From the NCBI GenBank assembly GCA_002319965.1, contig DCJQ01000004.1:1-28803 (forward strand): DNA of 28,803 bases. Reading direction: 5' to 3'. Under the pieces are notes generated by a model. The model was not told the DNA's origin and ran no database searches. It worked only from the letters and a program-made list of their open reading frames with translations. Shown piece by piece: positions 15,600 to 22,347 of this stretch (the first letter of the stretch is position 1; every line of letters begins with the position of its first letter). This DNA comes from Megasphaera sp. UBA1696. GTDB lineage: Bacteria; Bacillota; Negativicutes; Veillonellales; Megasphaeraceae. The position numbers and the translations under genes were made by a program.

Positions 15600-16973
15600 T
15601 TACGAAGCCATTGAGCCGGCCTGTACCGGATTGTCGGACAGGCTGTATAGAATCCGCTGTTCGCGGACGACGAAGAAAATGGAAACGATCAGGGCCAAGG
15701 CGTCGCTGACCGGTTGAGCCATAAAAATACCATTGATATCCCACAGCAAAGGCAGGATATAGATGAGCGGGATGAGGAGCAGGATCTGCCGTAAAAAGGT
15801 AATAACGATGGAAGGCATCGGCTTGGCTAGGGACTGGAAGAAGGTCGTGACCAGCATGACAAAGCCCAGGATCGGGGTGATGCAGAAATTGGCCCGCAGT
15901 CCCGGAACACCGATGGCCAGCATATCTTCCGTAGCCCCAAAAGCCGCCAGGATGGCTTCGGGAAATACCATGATCAGGATCCAGATGATGCAGGTAATGC
16001 CCACCGAAAAGGCCGAGGCCTGATACAGAGTAGCCATGACTCGATGGTACTGTTTCGCTCCGAAGTTGTTGCCGACGATGGGCTGAATCCCCTGGCTGAT
16101 GCCGCTGGCCGGCATGATGACAAAGGTCATCATACTGGAGACGACGGCGTAGACACTGATAGCCGTATCGCCGCCGTATTGGCCTAATTGGCTGTTATAC
16201 ACGAGGCTGATGAGACCCATGGCCATTTGAGCAATCCAAAAGGCAAAGCCGCAGGAGATGATGGTCCGCGAAAGCCAGGCATCGAAGGCAAAGGTATCTC
16301 TTTTGATCTCGACTTTCGTATGGCCTTTCCAAACGAGGTAAGCCCCAAAGAAGGCCGAAAGGAATTGGCCGATAACCGTCGCCCAGGCCGCACCGGTGAC
16401 GCCCCAATCGAGACCGGCCACAAATACGGCATCGAGGATGATGTTGGTCACGGCGCCGACAGCCGTCACGCCCATACCCAGGACGGGCTTTCCGGAAACG
16501 CGGACAAAGTCGCAAAAAACCTGACTCAGCCCTTGAAAGAGGCAGCCCAGGGCCACGATGCGGTAATAAGCGAGGGCGTATTCATAAGCCGTTTCGGTAA
16601 CGCCGAACACCTTTAGGATGGGATCGGCAAACAGCAGCAAAAAGACGGACAGCAGCACTTCACAGACGACGACTAAAAGCAGAGAATTGCCAAAGGAACG
16701 GTTCATATTCTCCTGTTCCCCTTTTCCGGAAAACAGGCTGAACAGGGACGATCCGCCGGCGCTGCAAGTCAGGCCAAAGGCCATCATCATGTAAAAAAGG
16801 GGAAAGCAAATAGAAAGGCCTGCCAAGGCCGACGTGCCGTTGAAGTTGCCTACAAAAATCCGGTCGACGATGTTATAGATGGCTGTAATCAAAAGAGAGA
16901 TGGCCGCCGGAATGGAGTATTTTAAAATCATGGGAAAGAGCTTTCCCGTCGAAAAATCATTTTTTTCATTCAT
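15600..16973 (-). CDS. MATE-family multidrug efflux transporter (MepA-like)
   Basis: The 457-residue protein has the 12-helix MATE layout in two halves, with landmark stretches KYSIPAAISLLITAIYNIVD (18-37), RIFVGNFNGTSALAG, then GISQGIQPIVGNNFGAK near residue 275, and a second-half repeat. MATE pumps export cationic drugs and dyes in exchange for sodium or protons. The gene lies 78 bp after a marR-type gene on the same strand, like the mepR-mepA pair of Staphylococcus aureus. A palindrome CTTAGTTTCCTAAG in the gap is repeated before marR. Start ATG 16973 has a weak ribosome binding site (GGCGAGG, about 12 nt upstream). Substrate unknown. Confidence 0.92.
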   Translation of the reverse strand: MNEKNDFSTGKLFPMILKYSIPAAISLLITAIYNIVDRIFVGNFNGTSALAGLSICFPLFYMMMAFGLTCSAGGSSLFSLFSGKGEQENMNRSFGNSLLLVVVCEVLLSVFLLLFADPILKVFGVTETAYEYALAYYRIVALGCLFQGLSQVFCDFVRVSGKPVLGMGVTAVGAVTNIILDAVFVAGLDWGVTGAAWATVIGQFLSAFFGAYLVWKGHTKVEIKRDTFAFDAWLSRTIISCGFAFWIAQMAMGLISLVYNSQLGQYGGDTAISVYAVVSSMMTFVIMPASGISQGIQPIVGNNFGAKQYHRVMATLYQASAFSVGITCIIWILIMVFPEAILAAFGATEDMLAIGVPGLRANFCITPILGFVMLVTTFFQSLAKPMPSIVITFLRQILLLIPLIYILPLLWDINGIFMAQPVSDALALIVSIFFVVREQRILYSLSDNPVQAGSMAS

Positions 16974-16993
16974 ATTAAAGCGCCTCGCCTTCT

Positions 16994-17022
16994 ATCATAT
17001 CTTAGTTTCCTAAGTATTTAAC
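16994..17022 (-). promoter_or_regulatory. candidate MATE promoter with MarR-type operator in the spacer
   Basis: The palindrome CTTAG-TTTC-CTAAG lies at 17001-17014. It is identical, over TCTTAGTTTCCTAAGTA (17 bp), to the copy before marR. Possible promoter boxes on the minus strand are GTTAAA (17017-17022) and TATGAT (16994-16999), 17 bp apart, which would place the operator in the spacer. The operator is well supported by the repeated palindrome; the promoter boxes are weaker. Confidence 0.7.
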
Positions 17023-17051
17023 GAAAGAGAAAGGATAACGCGTCTGCCCTT

Positions 17052-17480
17052 TCATTCAGACAGGTTATCCATCATCTTCTCAACGACTTTCACAAAGACC
17101 TGCAGGTCCTTTTTAGAAATATCCCGGATCAGTCTTTCATCTAAGGCCGTCAAATCGTCTATGACTTGCTGCCGATACTGCAGGGCCTTTTCCGTTAAGA
17201 CAATCTTTTTTAAGCGGTTGTCATGGGCTGCCGCCTCACGGGTAATGAGGCCGTTCTTTTCCATCTGCTTTAAGAGCTCCGTTGCCGTCGACGGGCGAAT
17301 ACCGAACTCTTCTTCAAGGTCTTTTTGGAAGACGTCTTCCCGTTGAGCCAGCAAAAAGTGAAGCGTCCGCCCTTGTGAACCGCTGAATTCGCCGCGGGAC
17401 GGAAGCATCTCCAATTTTCGGCGCAGCTTATTGGACAATTTGCTGACATAACTTCCAATATGTCGGTTATTCGATATCAT
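17052..17480 (-). CDS. MarR-family repressor, likely local regulator of the MATE pump
   Basis: This 142-residue protein is of normal MarR length. The winged helix-turn-helix is visible at about 50-110: FQKDLEEEFGIRPSTATELLKQME, then LITREAAAHDNRLKKIVLTEKA, where D-x-R is the family wing. Flanking helices form the dimer. ATG 17480 follows GGAGG. It is the first gene of a marR-MATE operon. A perfect palindrome covers its own start-site region and an identical copy lies before the MATE gene, so it very likely represses both and is released by a pump substrate. Confidence 0.92.
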   Translation of the reverse strand: MISNNRHIGSYVSKLSNKLRRKLEMLPSRGEFSGSQGRTLHFLLAQREDVFQKDLEEEFGIRPSTATELLKQMEKNGLITREAAAHDNRLKKIVLTEKALQYRQQVIDDLTALDERLIRDISKKDLQVFVKVVEKMMDNLSE

Positions 17481-17494
17481 GGCGTCCTCCTTTT

Positions 17495-17539
17495 CTTAGT
17501 TTCCTAAGTAATTGTATATCAAATAAAGATGTCTGTCAA
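17495..17539 (-). promoter_or_regulatory. marR promoter and overlapping operator
   Basis: On the minus strand, -35 TTGACA (17534-17539) and -10 TACAAT (17511-17516) are 17 bp apart. The palindrome CTTAGTTTCCTAAG (17495-17508) begins 2 bp after the -10 box and so covers the transcription start, a standard repression position. The same sequence recurs at 17001-17014. Confidence 0.85.
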
Positions 17540-17556
17540 TAAGGCATCGGGCGCAT

Positions 17557-17594
17557 AAAAAATCACCGTCAAGGACCAAGTCCCTGACGGCGAT
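17557..17594 (-). terminator. intrinsic terminator of the carbamoyltransferase gene
   Basis: A 15-bp stem (17562-17576 with 17580-17594) has a 3-nt loop and two G-U pairs in the RNA. It is followed on the minus strand by a run of T. It lies about 65 bp past the carbamoyltransferase stop codon. Confidence 0.88.
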
Positions 17595-17659
17595 GATTCC
17601 CCCGCGATGGTTCATGTATGCATTTTTATGGTAAAGGTGCCGGCATGACCATAAGCGGC

Positions 17660-18601
17660 TTACCCGTCCAGTTTGCCCGTCATGAGGTAGACCAAGAGGC
17701 CCTTTTCGGCGTGCCGTCTGTTTTCGGCTTCGTCGAGGATCGTTTCCAAATGGGCTTCCATGACGTCTTGGCTGATTTCATAGCCCGGATGGATAGGCAT
17801 ATCATGGAAAACCATGGTATCCGTCCCTTCCATGAGGTCGGCGTCGATCTGATAGGGCATCATCATGTTGATGATCTTGTCTTTCTTTTCGGCGTAGTCG
17901 GGATTGGTGAAAAACTCCATGTCGACCCAGGTATCGGTGTAGACGCAGTCAACGTCGGCGACGACTTTCTTGAGGTCTTCTTTGGAAATATCCGTCGGCA
18001 GTTCTTTATAATGGCCCGTAGCTGCCAAGGTATCGTAAAAATCAGCCGGCACGTTGGTAATCTGGCTGAAGGGCGTCAGGCCGTACATGGTGCCGCCCAA
18101 TTTAACGACGATTTCGCTGAGCGAGTTGTAAGTATTATTTTTGGCCCCGATATAGAGGACCTTGGCTTCAAAGCGTCCCGTCTTTTCATAAAGGGTCAGC
18201 ATGTCGGCCAAAGCCTGGCTGGGATGGAAGGTATTGTCACAGCCGTTGATGACCGGGACGGTGGCATATTTCATGAAGCCTTCCGTCGTTTCGGCCTTCT
18301 TGAACCGGCCCATGATGCAATCGACGTTGCGGCAGACGTACTTGACTTCGCTCATGAGGTCGCCAATAGTGAAGTTGCTGTCCTTCCAGAGCTGGTTATA
18401 GGCCTTGCCGCCCAATTCTTCCATGCCGATGGAAAAGGACAAATAAGTCCGATTCGACGTCTTTTCAAACAAGGTGTATAATTTTTTACCGTCGAGAATA
18501 TGGCTGTAAGCGGCTTGATTCTTCTTGATCTTGTCGGCTAATAATAAGATTCCCTTCAATTCTTCTGCTGTATAATCGACGAAGCTGTTAGCGTGTTTCA
18601 T
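17660..18601 (-). CDS. atypical ornithine/aspartate carbamoyltransferase-family protein
   Basis: The 313-residue protein has the family length and order. The carbamoyl-phosphate half keeps KTSNRTYLSF (47-56, where OTCases usually read STRTR), R99, and HPSQALAD (126-133). The second half keeps the NN pair (155-156) and YTDTWVDM (221-228). Two ornithine-site elements differ: the usual D-x-x-x-S-M-G reads D223-T-W-V-D227-M, and the usual HCLP reads HDMP (266-269). Both changes place aspartate in the amino-acid pocket. The acceptor may therefore not be ornithine. ATG 18601 is used because it follows GAGAGG by 10 nt. It stands alone with its own promoter and terminator and no arg gene beside it. 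Citrulline-fermentation, putrescine or other acceptors are possible. Confidence 0.82.
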   Translation of the reverse strand: MKHANSFVDYTAEELKGILLLADKIKKNQAAYSHILDGKKLYTLFEKTSNRTYLSFSIGMEELGGKAYNQLWKDSNFTIGDLMSEVKYVCRNVDCIMGRFKKAETTEGFMKYATVPVINGCDNTFHPSQALADMLTLYEKTGRFEAKVLYIGAKNNTYNSLSEIVVKLGGTMYGLTPFSQITNVPADFYDTLAATGHYKELPTDISKEDLKKVVADVDCVYTDTWVDMEFFTNPDYAEKKDKIINMMMPYQIDADLMEGTDTMVFHDMPIHPGYEISQDVMEAHLETILDEAENRRHAEKGLLVYLMTGKLDG

Positions 18602-18649
18602 GTATATCCATCCTCTCATCCTGTAAGACTATAACTCGTTGATGGCTAT

Positions 18650-18678
18650 ATCATAGCACAAGGGCTTTCCTTTATCAA
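18650..18678 (-). promoter_or_regulatory. promoter of the carbamoyltransferase gene
   Basis: On the minus strand, -35 TTGATA (18673-18678) and -10 TATGAT (18650-18655) are 17 bp apart, about 50 bp before the ATG. The palindromic element at 18681-18717 lies directly upstream. Confidence 0.75.
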
Positions 18679-18680
18679 GT

Positions 18681-18717
18681 ATTTATACGTAATTTTCTTT
18701 AATTTATACATATAAAT
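18681..18717. promoter_or_regulatory. paired AT-rich operator-like elements upstream of the carbamoyltransferase promoter
   Basis: ATTTATAC occurs at 18681-18688 and again at 18702-18709, exactly 21 bp apart (two helical turns). The second copy is part of a 7+7 bp inverted repeat ATTTATA-CA-TATAAAT (18702-18717). The pair sits just upstream of the -35 box. The 21-bp spacing resembles paired ARG boxes bound by ArgR, but the sequence does not match the consensus well. Confidence 0.45.
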
Positions 18718-18752
18718 CAATTTCATACAGCGCAATATACTTCCGGAGACGC

Positions 18753-18782
18753 AAAAAACCGGTAATCACGATGATTACCGGT
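18753..18782 (-). terminator. intrinsic terminator of the cold shock gene
   Basis: A perfect 11-bp stem, ACCGGTAATCA (18758-18768) and TGATTACCGGT (18772-18782), has a 3-nt loop. It is followed on the minus strand by six T. Confidence 0.92.
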
Positions 18783-18809
18783 CCAAAAGGTCTATGTGTT
18801 ACTTTCCGA

Positions 18810-19007
18810 TTAAGCTTTAACTACGTTAGCTGCCTGCGGTCCGCGCGCACCTTCAACAATATCGAATTCAACATCCTGACCTTCGGCCAAGGATTTGAAA
18901 CCATCTTCCTGAATGGCAGAGAAATGAACGAAAACGTCGCCGCCGTCTTCTCTTTCGATGAAGCCATAACCTTTTTCTGCGCTAAACCATTTTACTTTAC
19001 CGTGCAT
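18810..19007 (-). CDS. cold shock protein (CspA family)
   Basis: This 65-residue single-domain protein binds single-stranded RNA or DNA and works as an RNA chaperone. It shows the start GKVKWFSAEKGYGFIE with the RNP-1 motif KGYGFIE, RNP-2 DVFVHFSAI at about 24-32, and the closing GPQAANV. ATG 19007 follows GGAGG by 7 nt. A strong promoter at 19078-19106 leaves about 65 nt of untranslated leader, short for a thermosensing csp leader. A strong terminator follows, so it is a single-gene unit. Confidence 0.95.
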   Translation of the reverse strand: MHGKVKWFSAEKGYGFIEREDGGDVFVHFSAIQEDGFKSLAEGQDVEFDIVEGARGPQAANVVKA

Positions 19008-19077
19008 GATAAATCCTCCTAAAAATCAAAACAATTACAGCTATCCATAGCAAGTGCTACCTTATAGCTCTTTTGTT

Positions 19078-19106
19078 AGTGTAACATAACAGATTGCTAA
19101 TGTCAA
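19078..19106 (-). promoter_or_regulatory. promoter of the cold shock gene
   Basis: On the minus strand, -35 TTGACA (19101-19106) is perfect and -10 TACACT (19078-19083) follows after 17 bp. It begins only about 35 bp past the stop codon of the upstream dihydrofolate reductase gene, with no clear terminator between. Confidence 0.8.
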
Positions 19107-19140
19107 TCGAATTTATATAAGTAAATTCCCGACGATTTCC

Positions 19141-19632
19141 TTATTTTTTTACATAATGAGCAAAGGCAAACTTATATTTATTATTATTATTTTTATCATG
19201 GACTTCCCGTTCTGTTTCCGTCCACTCGTCTCGATTCCACTCGGGGAAGAACGTGTCAGCTCCGGGGAAAACTTCGTCGATTTCCGTCAAATAAAGACTG
19301 TCCGCCAAGGGCAAAAAGGCGCGGTACATGGCAGCCCCGCCGATGATGAAGTAGTCTTCCCCCTCCTTCATAGCGGCACACATGGCCTCCGGGCTGTGAA
19401 AGAGGGTCACGGCCGGACTGTCCGCCCGGTAGGCTTCGTTGTGCGTCAGGACCCAATGAGGGCGGCCCGGCAGGACACCGGGCAGGCTTTCAAAGGTCTT
19501 GCGCCCCATGAGCATCGTGTGATTCATCGTGAGGGCCTTAAAGCGTTTCAGGTCGGCCGAAATATGGCATAAGAGGTCGTTTTCCCGGCCGATGCCCTGC
19601 GCTCTGTCGACGGCGGCAATGAGATGGATCAT
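19141..19632 (-). CDS. folA: dihydrofolate reductase
   Basis: The 163-residue enzyme reduces dihydrofolate to tetrahydrofolate with NADPH. This regenerates the folate oxidised by thymidylate synthase, which is encoded just upstream. Landmarks are MIHLIAAVDRAQGIG (1-15), the catalytic acid D27 in ADLKRF, MGRKTFESLPG (42-52), and GGAAMYRAFLP near 100. The residue before H23 is cysteine (C22), where most family members have the conserved tryptophan. Its start codon overlaps the thyA stop by one base, so translation is coupled. The C-terminus carries a short NNNN run from an AAT repeat. Confidence 0.94.
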   Translation of the reverse strand: MIHLIAAVDRAQGIGRENDLLCHISADLKRFKALTMNHTMLMGRKTFESLPGVLPGRPHWVLTHNEAYRADSPAVTLFHSPEAMCAAMKEGEDYFIIGGAAMYRAFLPLADSLYLTEIDEVFPGADTFFPEWNRDEWTETEREVHDKNNNNKYKFAFAHYVKK

Positions 19633-20423
19633 CAGACGGCCACCTCCATAGACAGTTTGCCCAAATGCTTATAATCGTCGAGACGGATGTCGTCCGGTGT
19701 AAAGGCGTAGAAATCATGGATGTCCCTGTTGAGTATCAATTGGGGAGCGTCCAAGGCTTGATTTCGGCGAGCCAGCTGGGTCTTCATGGCTTCGACGTGA
19801 TTTTCGTAGATGTGGGCGTTGTTTATAACGTGCGTAAAGAGGCCCGGACGAAGGCCTGCGGACTGGGCGATGAGATGGATGAGGACGGCGTACTGGGTCA
19901 TGTTGAAGGGTACGCCTAAACCCATGTCGCCGCTTCGCTGAATGAGCATGCAGTTCAGTCGGCCGTCGGTGACGTCCCATAAGGTCTGATAGGCACAGGG
20001 CTGGAGGGCCATGTCATCCAAATCCTCGATATTCCACAAGGATACGATCATGCGGCGGCTCTGGGGATCATTTTTCAGGGTATCTAAGAGCTTATCGACC
20101 TGCTTGTACTTTCGGATCTGATAGCCGTAAGCCTTGCCGATGGTCCCGTCAGGCCGCATCCATTCGTCCCAGACGTGGCAGTTCATCTTCTGCAGTTCCC
20201 GTACATCGTTGCTCTGGAGCTGCCAAATCCAGAGGATTTCTTTGACGGCCGTCTTAAAGGCGACGAACTTCGTCGTCAAGATGGGAAATTCATGTTCCAA
20301 ATCGAACTGCATCATCTGATGGGGCAGCTTGTACGTCCGCACGCCCGTGCGGTTGTTGTCGAAATAGCCGTGGTCGAGGATGTTTTCGACGATATTCAGG
20401 TATTGTGTATCAGCCATGCTCAT
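19632..20423 (-). CDS. thyA: thymidylate synthase
   Basis: The 263-residue enzyme methylates dUMP to dTMP with methylenetetrahydrofolate, leaving dihydrofolate for the next gene's product. The nucleophile is C143 in LQPCAYQTLWDV. The PCAY form, in place of the common PCHT, also occurs in the Bacillus ThyA and phage group. Other landmarks are NRTGVRT (24-30), QSRRMIVSLWN (121-131), IQRSGDMGLGVPFN and the closing DDYKHLGKL. ATG 20423 follows GAGGTG by 7 nt; ATG 20417 is the alternative. It lies 17 bp after recQ and overlaps folA by one base. Confidence 0.94.
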   Translation of the reverse strand: MSMADTQYLNIVENILDHGYFDNNRTGVRTYKLPHQMMQFDLEHEFPILTTKFVAFKTAVKEILWIWQLQSNDVRELQKMNCHVWDEWMRPDGTIGKAYGYQIRKYKQVDKLLDTLKNDPQSRRMIVSLWNIEDLDDMALQPCAYQTLWDVTDGRLNCMLIQRSGDMGLGVPFNMTQYAVLIHLIAQSAGLRPGLFTHVINNAHIYENHVEAMKTQLARRNQALDAPQLILNRDIHDFYAFTPDDIRLDDYKHLGKLSMEVAV

Positions 20424-20440
20424 GTAGTATCACCTCAAAA

Positions 20441-22264
20441 TTACTGATTATTCATATAAGACTGGATGGCGCTGACGAAGCTGCGGCCATATTTATGCAG
20501 TTTAAAACTGCCAACGCCCTTGATGTCACCCATGGCGTCGAGACTGCTCGGCTTAAGGGCTGCCATATCCCACAAGGTGGCATCGGAAAAAATGACGAAG
20601 GGCGGGATGTTTTCGTCCTTGGCCAAATCGCGGCGAACGGCCCGCAGGGTATCAAATAAGGGGCGCAGGGCCTCTTCATCAAAGGTCCCGGCACTGCGTT
20701 TTTGCCGGCGTTTGGGAATGGCCGCCGGAATCTCTTCGACGACGCGTTTCTGCTGAACGATGCGTTTATGGCCTCCCATCGCCTCTCGGCCCGCTGCCGT
20801 CAGGGAGACGACGGGATACTTTCCGTCAGACTGCTCAAGATAGCCGTCGTCGATGCACTGGCGCACCATATCGCGAACTTCGGACAGGGAAAAATTGCCG
20901 AGCATGCCAAAGACGGCATTGCCTTCAAAGCCGTAGCGGCGAATCTTAGCATTCTGACTCCCTTTCAGGATATCGGCCACCATGGTCAGGCCGAAGCGCC
21001 CTTTTAGTTCATCGACACAGAGGCAGATGCTTCGCACCTGTTCGGTCATGTCCTCTTCTACCGTTTCCTGGTCACAGTTCCCGCATTTATCGCAGTGTTC
21101 CCACGACGGATGCTCGCCAAAATACGACAGGATGTAATGGCGCAGGCAGTGGTTGCCTTCACAGTAGCGGACCATGGCATGGAGCAGGCGGAATTCGACC
21201 TCCTGCTGTTTGGCATCGCGAGTCGATTGCTCTATGAGGAATTTCTGAATCATGATATCCTGGCGGTTAAAGAGGAGGATACAGTCCCCCGGCGCTCCGT
21301 CGCGGCCGGCCCTGCCGGCTTCCTGGTAGTAGCTTTCGATATTCTTCGGCATCTGGTAATGGATGACGTAGCGGACATTGCTCTTATCGATGCCCATGCC
21401 GAAGGCGTTGGTCGCTACGATGACCTGGAGCTTATCGTAGGTAAAGGCTTCCTGCATAGAACGGCGCATCTCGTCACTGAGACCGGCGTGGTAACGGCCG
21501 GCCTTGATGCCCCGCCGATTCAGTTCATCGCAAATGCGGTCGACTTCCTTACGCGTCGCTGCATAGATGATGCCGCTGTCGTCACGATGTTTGGCAATAT
21601 AAGACAGGGTAAATTCCATCTTGCCCTTGGCGTGGACGACGCGGAAATAGAGGTTGGGCCGGTCGAAGCCGCCGATAAAAATCCGTTCCTTTTGCAGGCC
21701 TAAGAGGGACATCATATCGTGTTTGACCTTTTCCGTCGCCGTCGCCGTAAAGGCCCCGACGACAGGCCGCTTAGGCAGGGCTGCAATCCAGTCGCGGACG
21801 GCGCAGTAACTGGGCCTAAAATCATGGCCCCACTGAGAGACGCAGTGGGCCTCGTCGATGATGAACATGGAAATGGGCAGGGTCTGCATAAAGGCCGTAA
21901 AGAACTGATTCTCCAGTCTTTCCGGCGAGATATAGACCAGTTTGATGCGGCCGGCGCGAATGGCGGCAAAACGAGCCTTCACCTCTTCAAAGGTGCATTG
22001 GCTGTTGATATATGTCGCCGGAATTTCCTGATTGACCAGACTGTCTACCTGATCTTTCATTAAAGAAATAAGGGGTGAAATGACCAAGGTCACGCCGGGC
22101 ATCATCAGGGCCGGAAGCTGAAAACAGATTGACTTCCCCGCCCCGGTCGGCATAATCGCCAGACAGTCACGGCCGTCGAGCAGGGTCTGAATGACTTCGT
22201 GCTGACCCGGCCGGAATGATGAGTACCCAAAATATTGTTTTAACAAAGATTCAACTTCAAGCAT
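20441..22264 (-). CDS. recQ: ATP-dependent DNA helicase RecQ
   Basis: The 607-residue protein unwinds DNA 3' to 5' in recombination and fork repair. It has Walker A MPTGAGKS (38-45), the DEAH box (137-140) with CVSQWGHDFRPSY, helicase motif VI HYQMPKNIESYYQEAGRAGRDG split across the second RecA domain, the zinc site (CEGNHC and CDKCGNC around 370-410), a winged-helix RQC domain, and an HRDC domain at the end (about 530-605). The length matches E. coli RecQ (609). ATG 22264 is used (MLEVESLLKQYFGYSSFRPG); longer readings run into the upstream hairpin. It is followed by thyA and folA. A weak hairpin separates it from the aminotransferase gene upstream, so read-through is possible. Confidence 0.94.
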   Translation of the reverse strand: MLEVESLLKQYFGYSSFRPGQHEVIQTLLDGRDCLAIMPTGAGKSICFQLPALMMPGVTLVISPLISLMKDQVDSLVNQEIPATYINSQCTFEEVKARFAAIRAGRIKLVYISPERLENQFFTAFMQTLPISMFIIDEAHCVSQWGHDFRPSYCAVRDWIAALPKRPVVGAFTATATEKVKHDMMSLLGLQKERIFIGGFDRPNLYFRVVHAKGKMEFTLSYIAKHRDDSGIIYAATRKEVDRICDELNRRGIKAGRYHAGLSDEMRRSMQEAFTYDKLQVIVATNAFGMGIDKSNVRYVIHYQMPKNIESYYQEAGRAGRDGAPGDCILLFNRQDIMIQKFLIEQSTRDAKQQEVEFRLLHAMVRYCEGNHCLRHYILSYFGEHPSWEHCDKCGNCDQETVEEDMTEQVRSICLCVDELKGRFGLTMVADILKGSQNAKIRRYGFEGNAVFGMLGNFSLSEVRDMVRQCIDDGYLEQSDGKYPVVSLTAAGREAMGGHKRIVQQKRVVEEIPAAIPKRRQKRSAGTFDEEALRPLFDTLRAVRRDLAKDENIPPFVIFSDATLWDMAALKPSSLDAMGDIKGVGSFKLHKYGRSFVSAIQSYMNNQ

Positions 22265-22295
22265 GAAAAAGGTCATCCTTCCTTTATAAACGGAC

Positions 22296-22327
22296 AAAGG
22301 GAGCTGCCGCAAAGCGACAGCACCCTT
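22296..22327 (-). terminator. weak intrinsic terminator or processing hairpin before recQ
   Basis: A stem of about 12 bp, with one mismatch, is formed by AAGGGAGCTGCCG and CGACAGCACCCTT around a short loop. On the minus strand it is followed only by TTTG, so termination is likely partial. recQ starts about 30 bp further on, and no separate recQ promoter is evident. Confidence 0.5.
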
Positions 22328-22347
22328 ATATCATATCATTTTCAGGC

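Noticed and set aside
17618..18481. 287-codon open frame on the plus strand opposite the carbamoyltransferase gene
   Set aside because: It is fully antisense to a gene with clear family motifs, and its protein shows no recognisable domain. It reflects the codon bias of the real gene.
19165..19200. ATT/AAT trinucleotide run near the end of the dihydrofolate reductase gene as a phase-variation repeat
   Set aside because: It is short, in frame, and encodes a few asparagines near the C-terminus; length change would not shift the frame.
21095..21703. 202-codon plus-strand open frame inside recQ
   Set aside because: Antisense shadow of the conserved helicase domains, with no ribosome binding site or domain.
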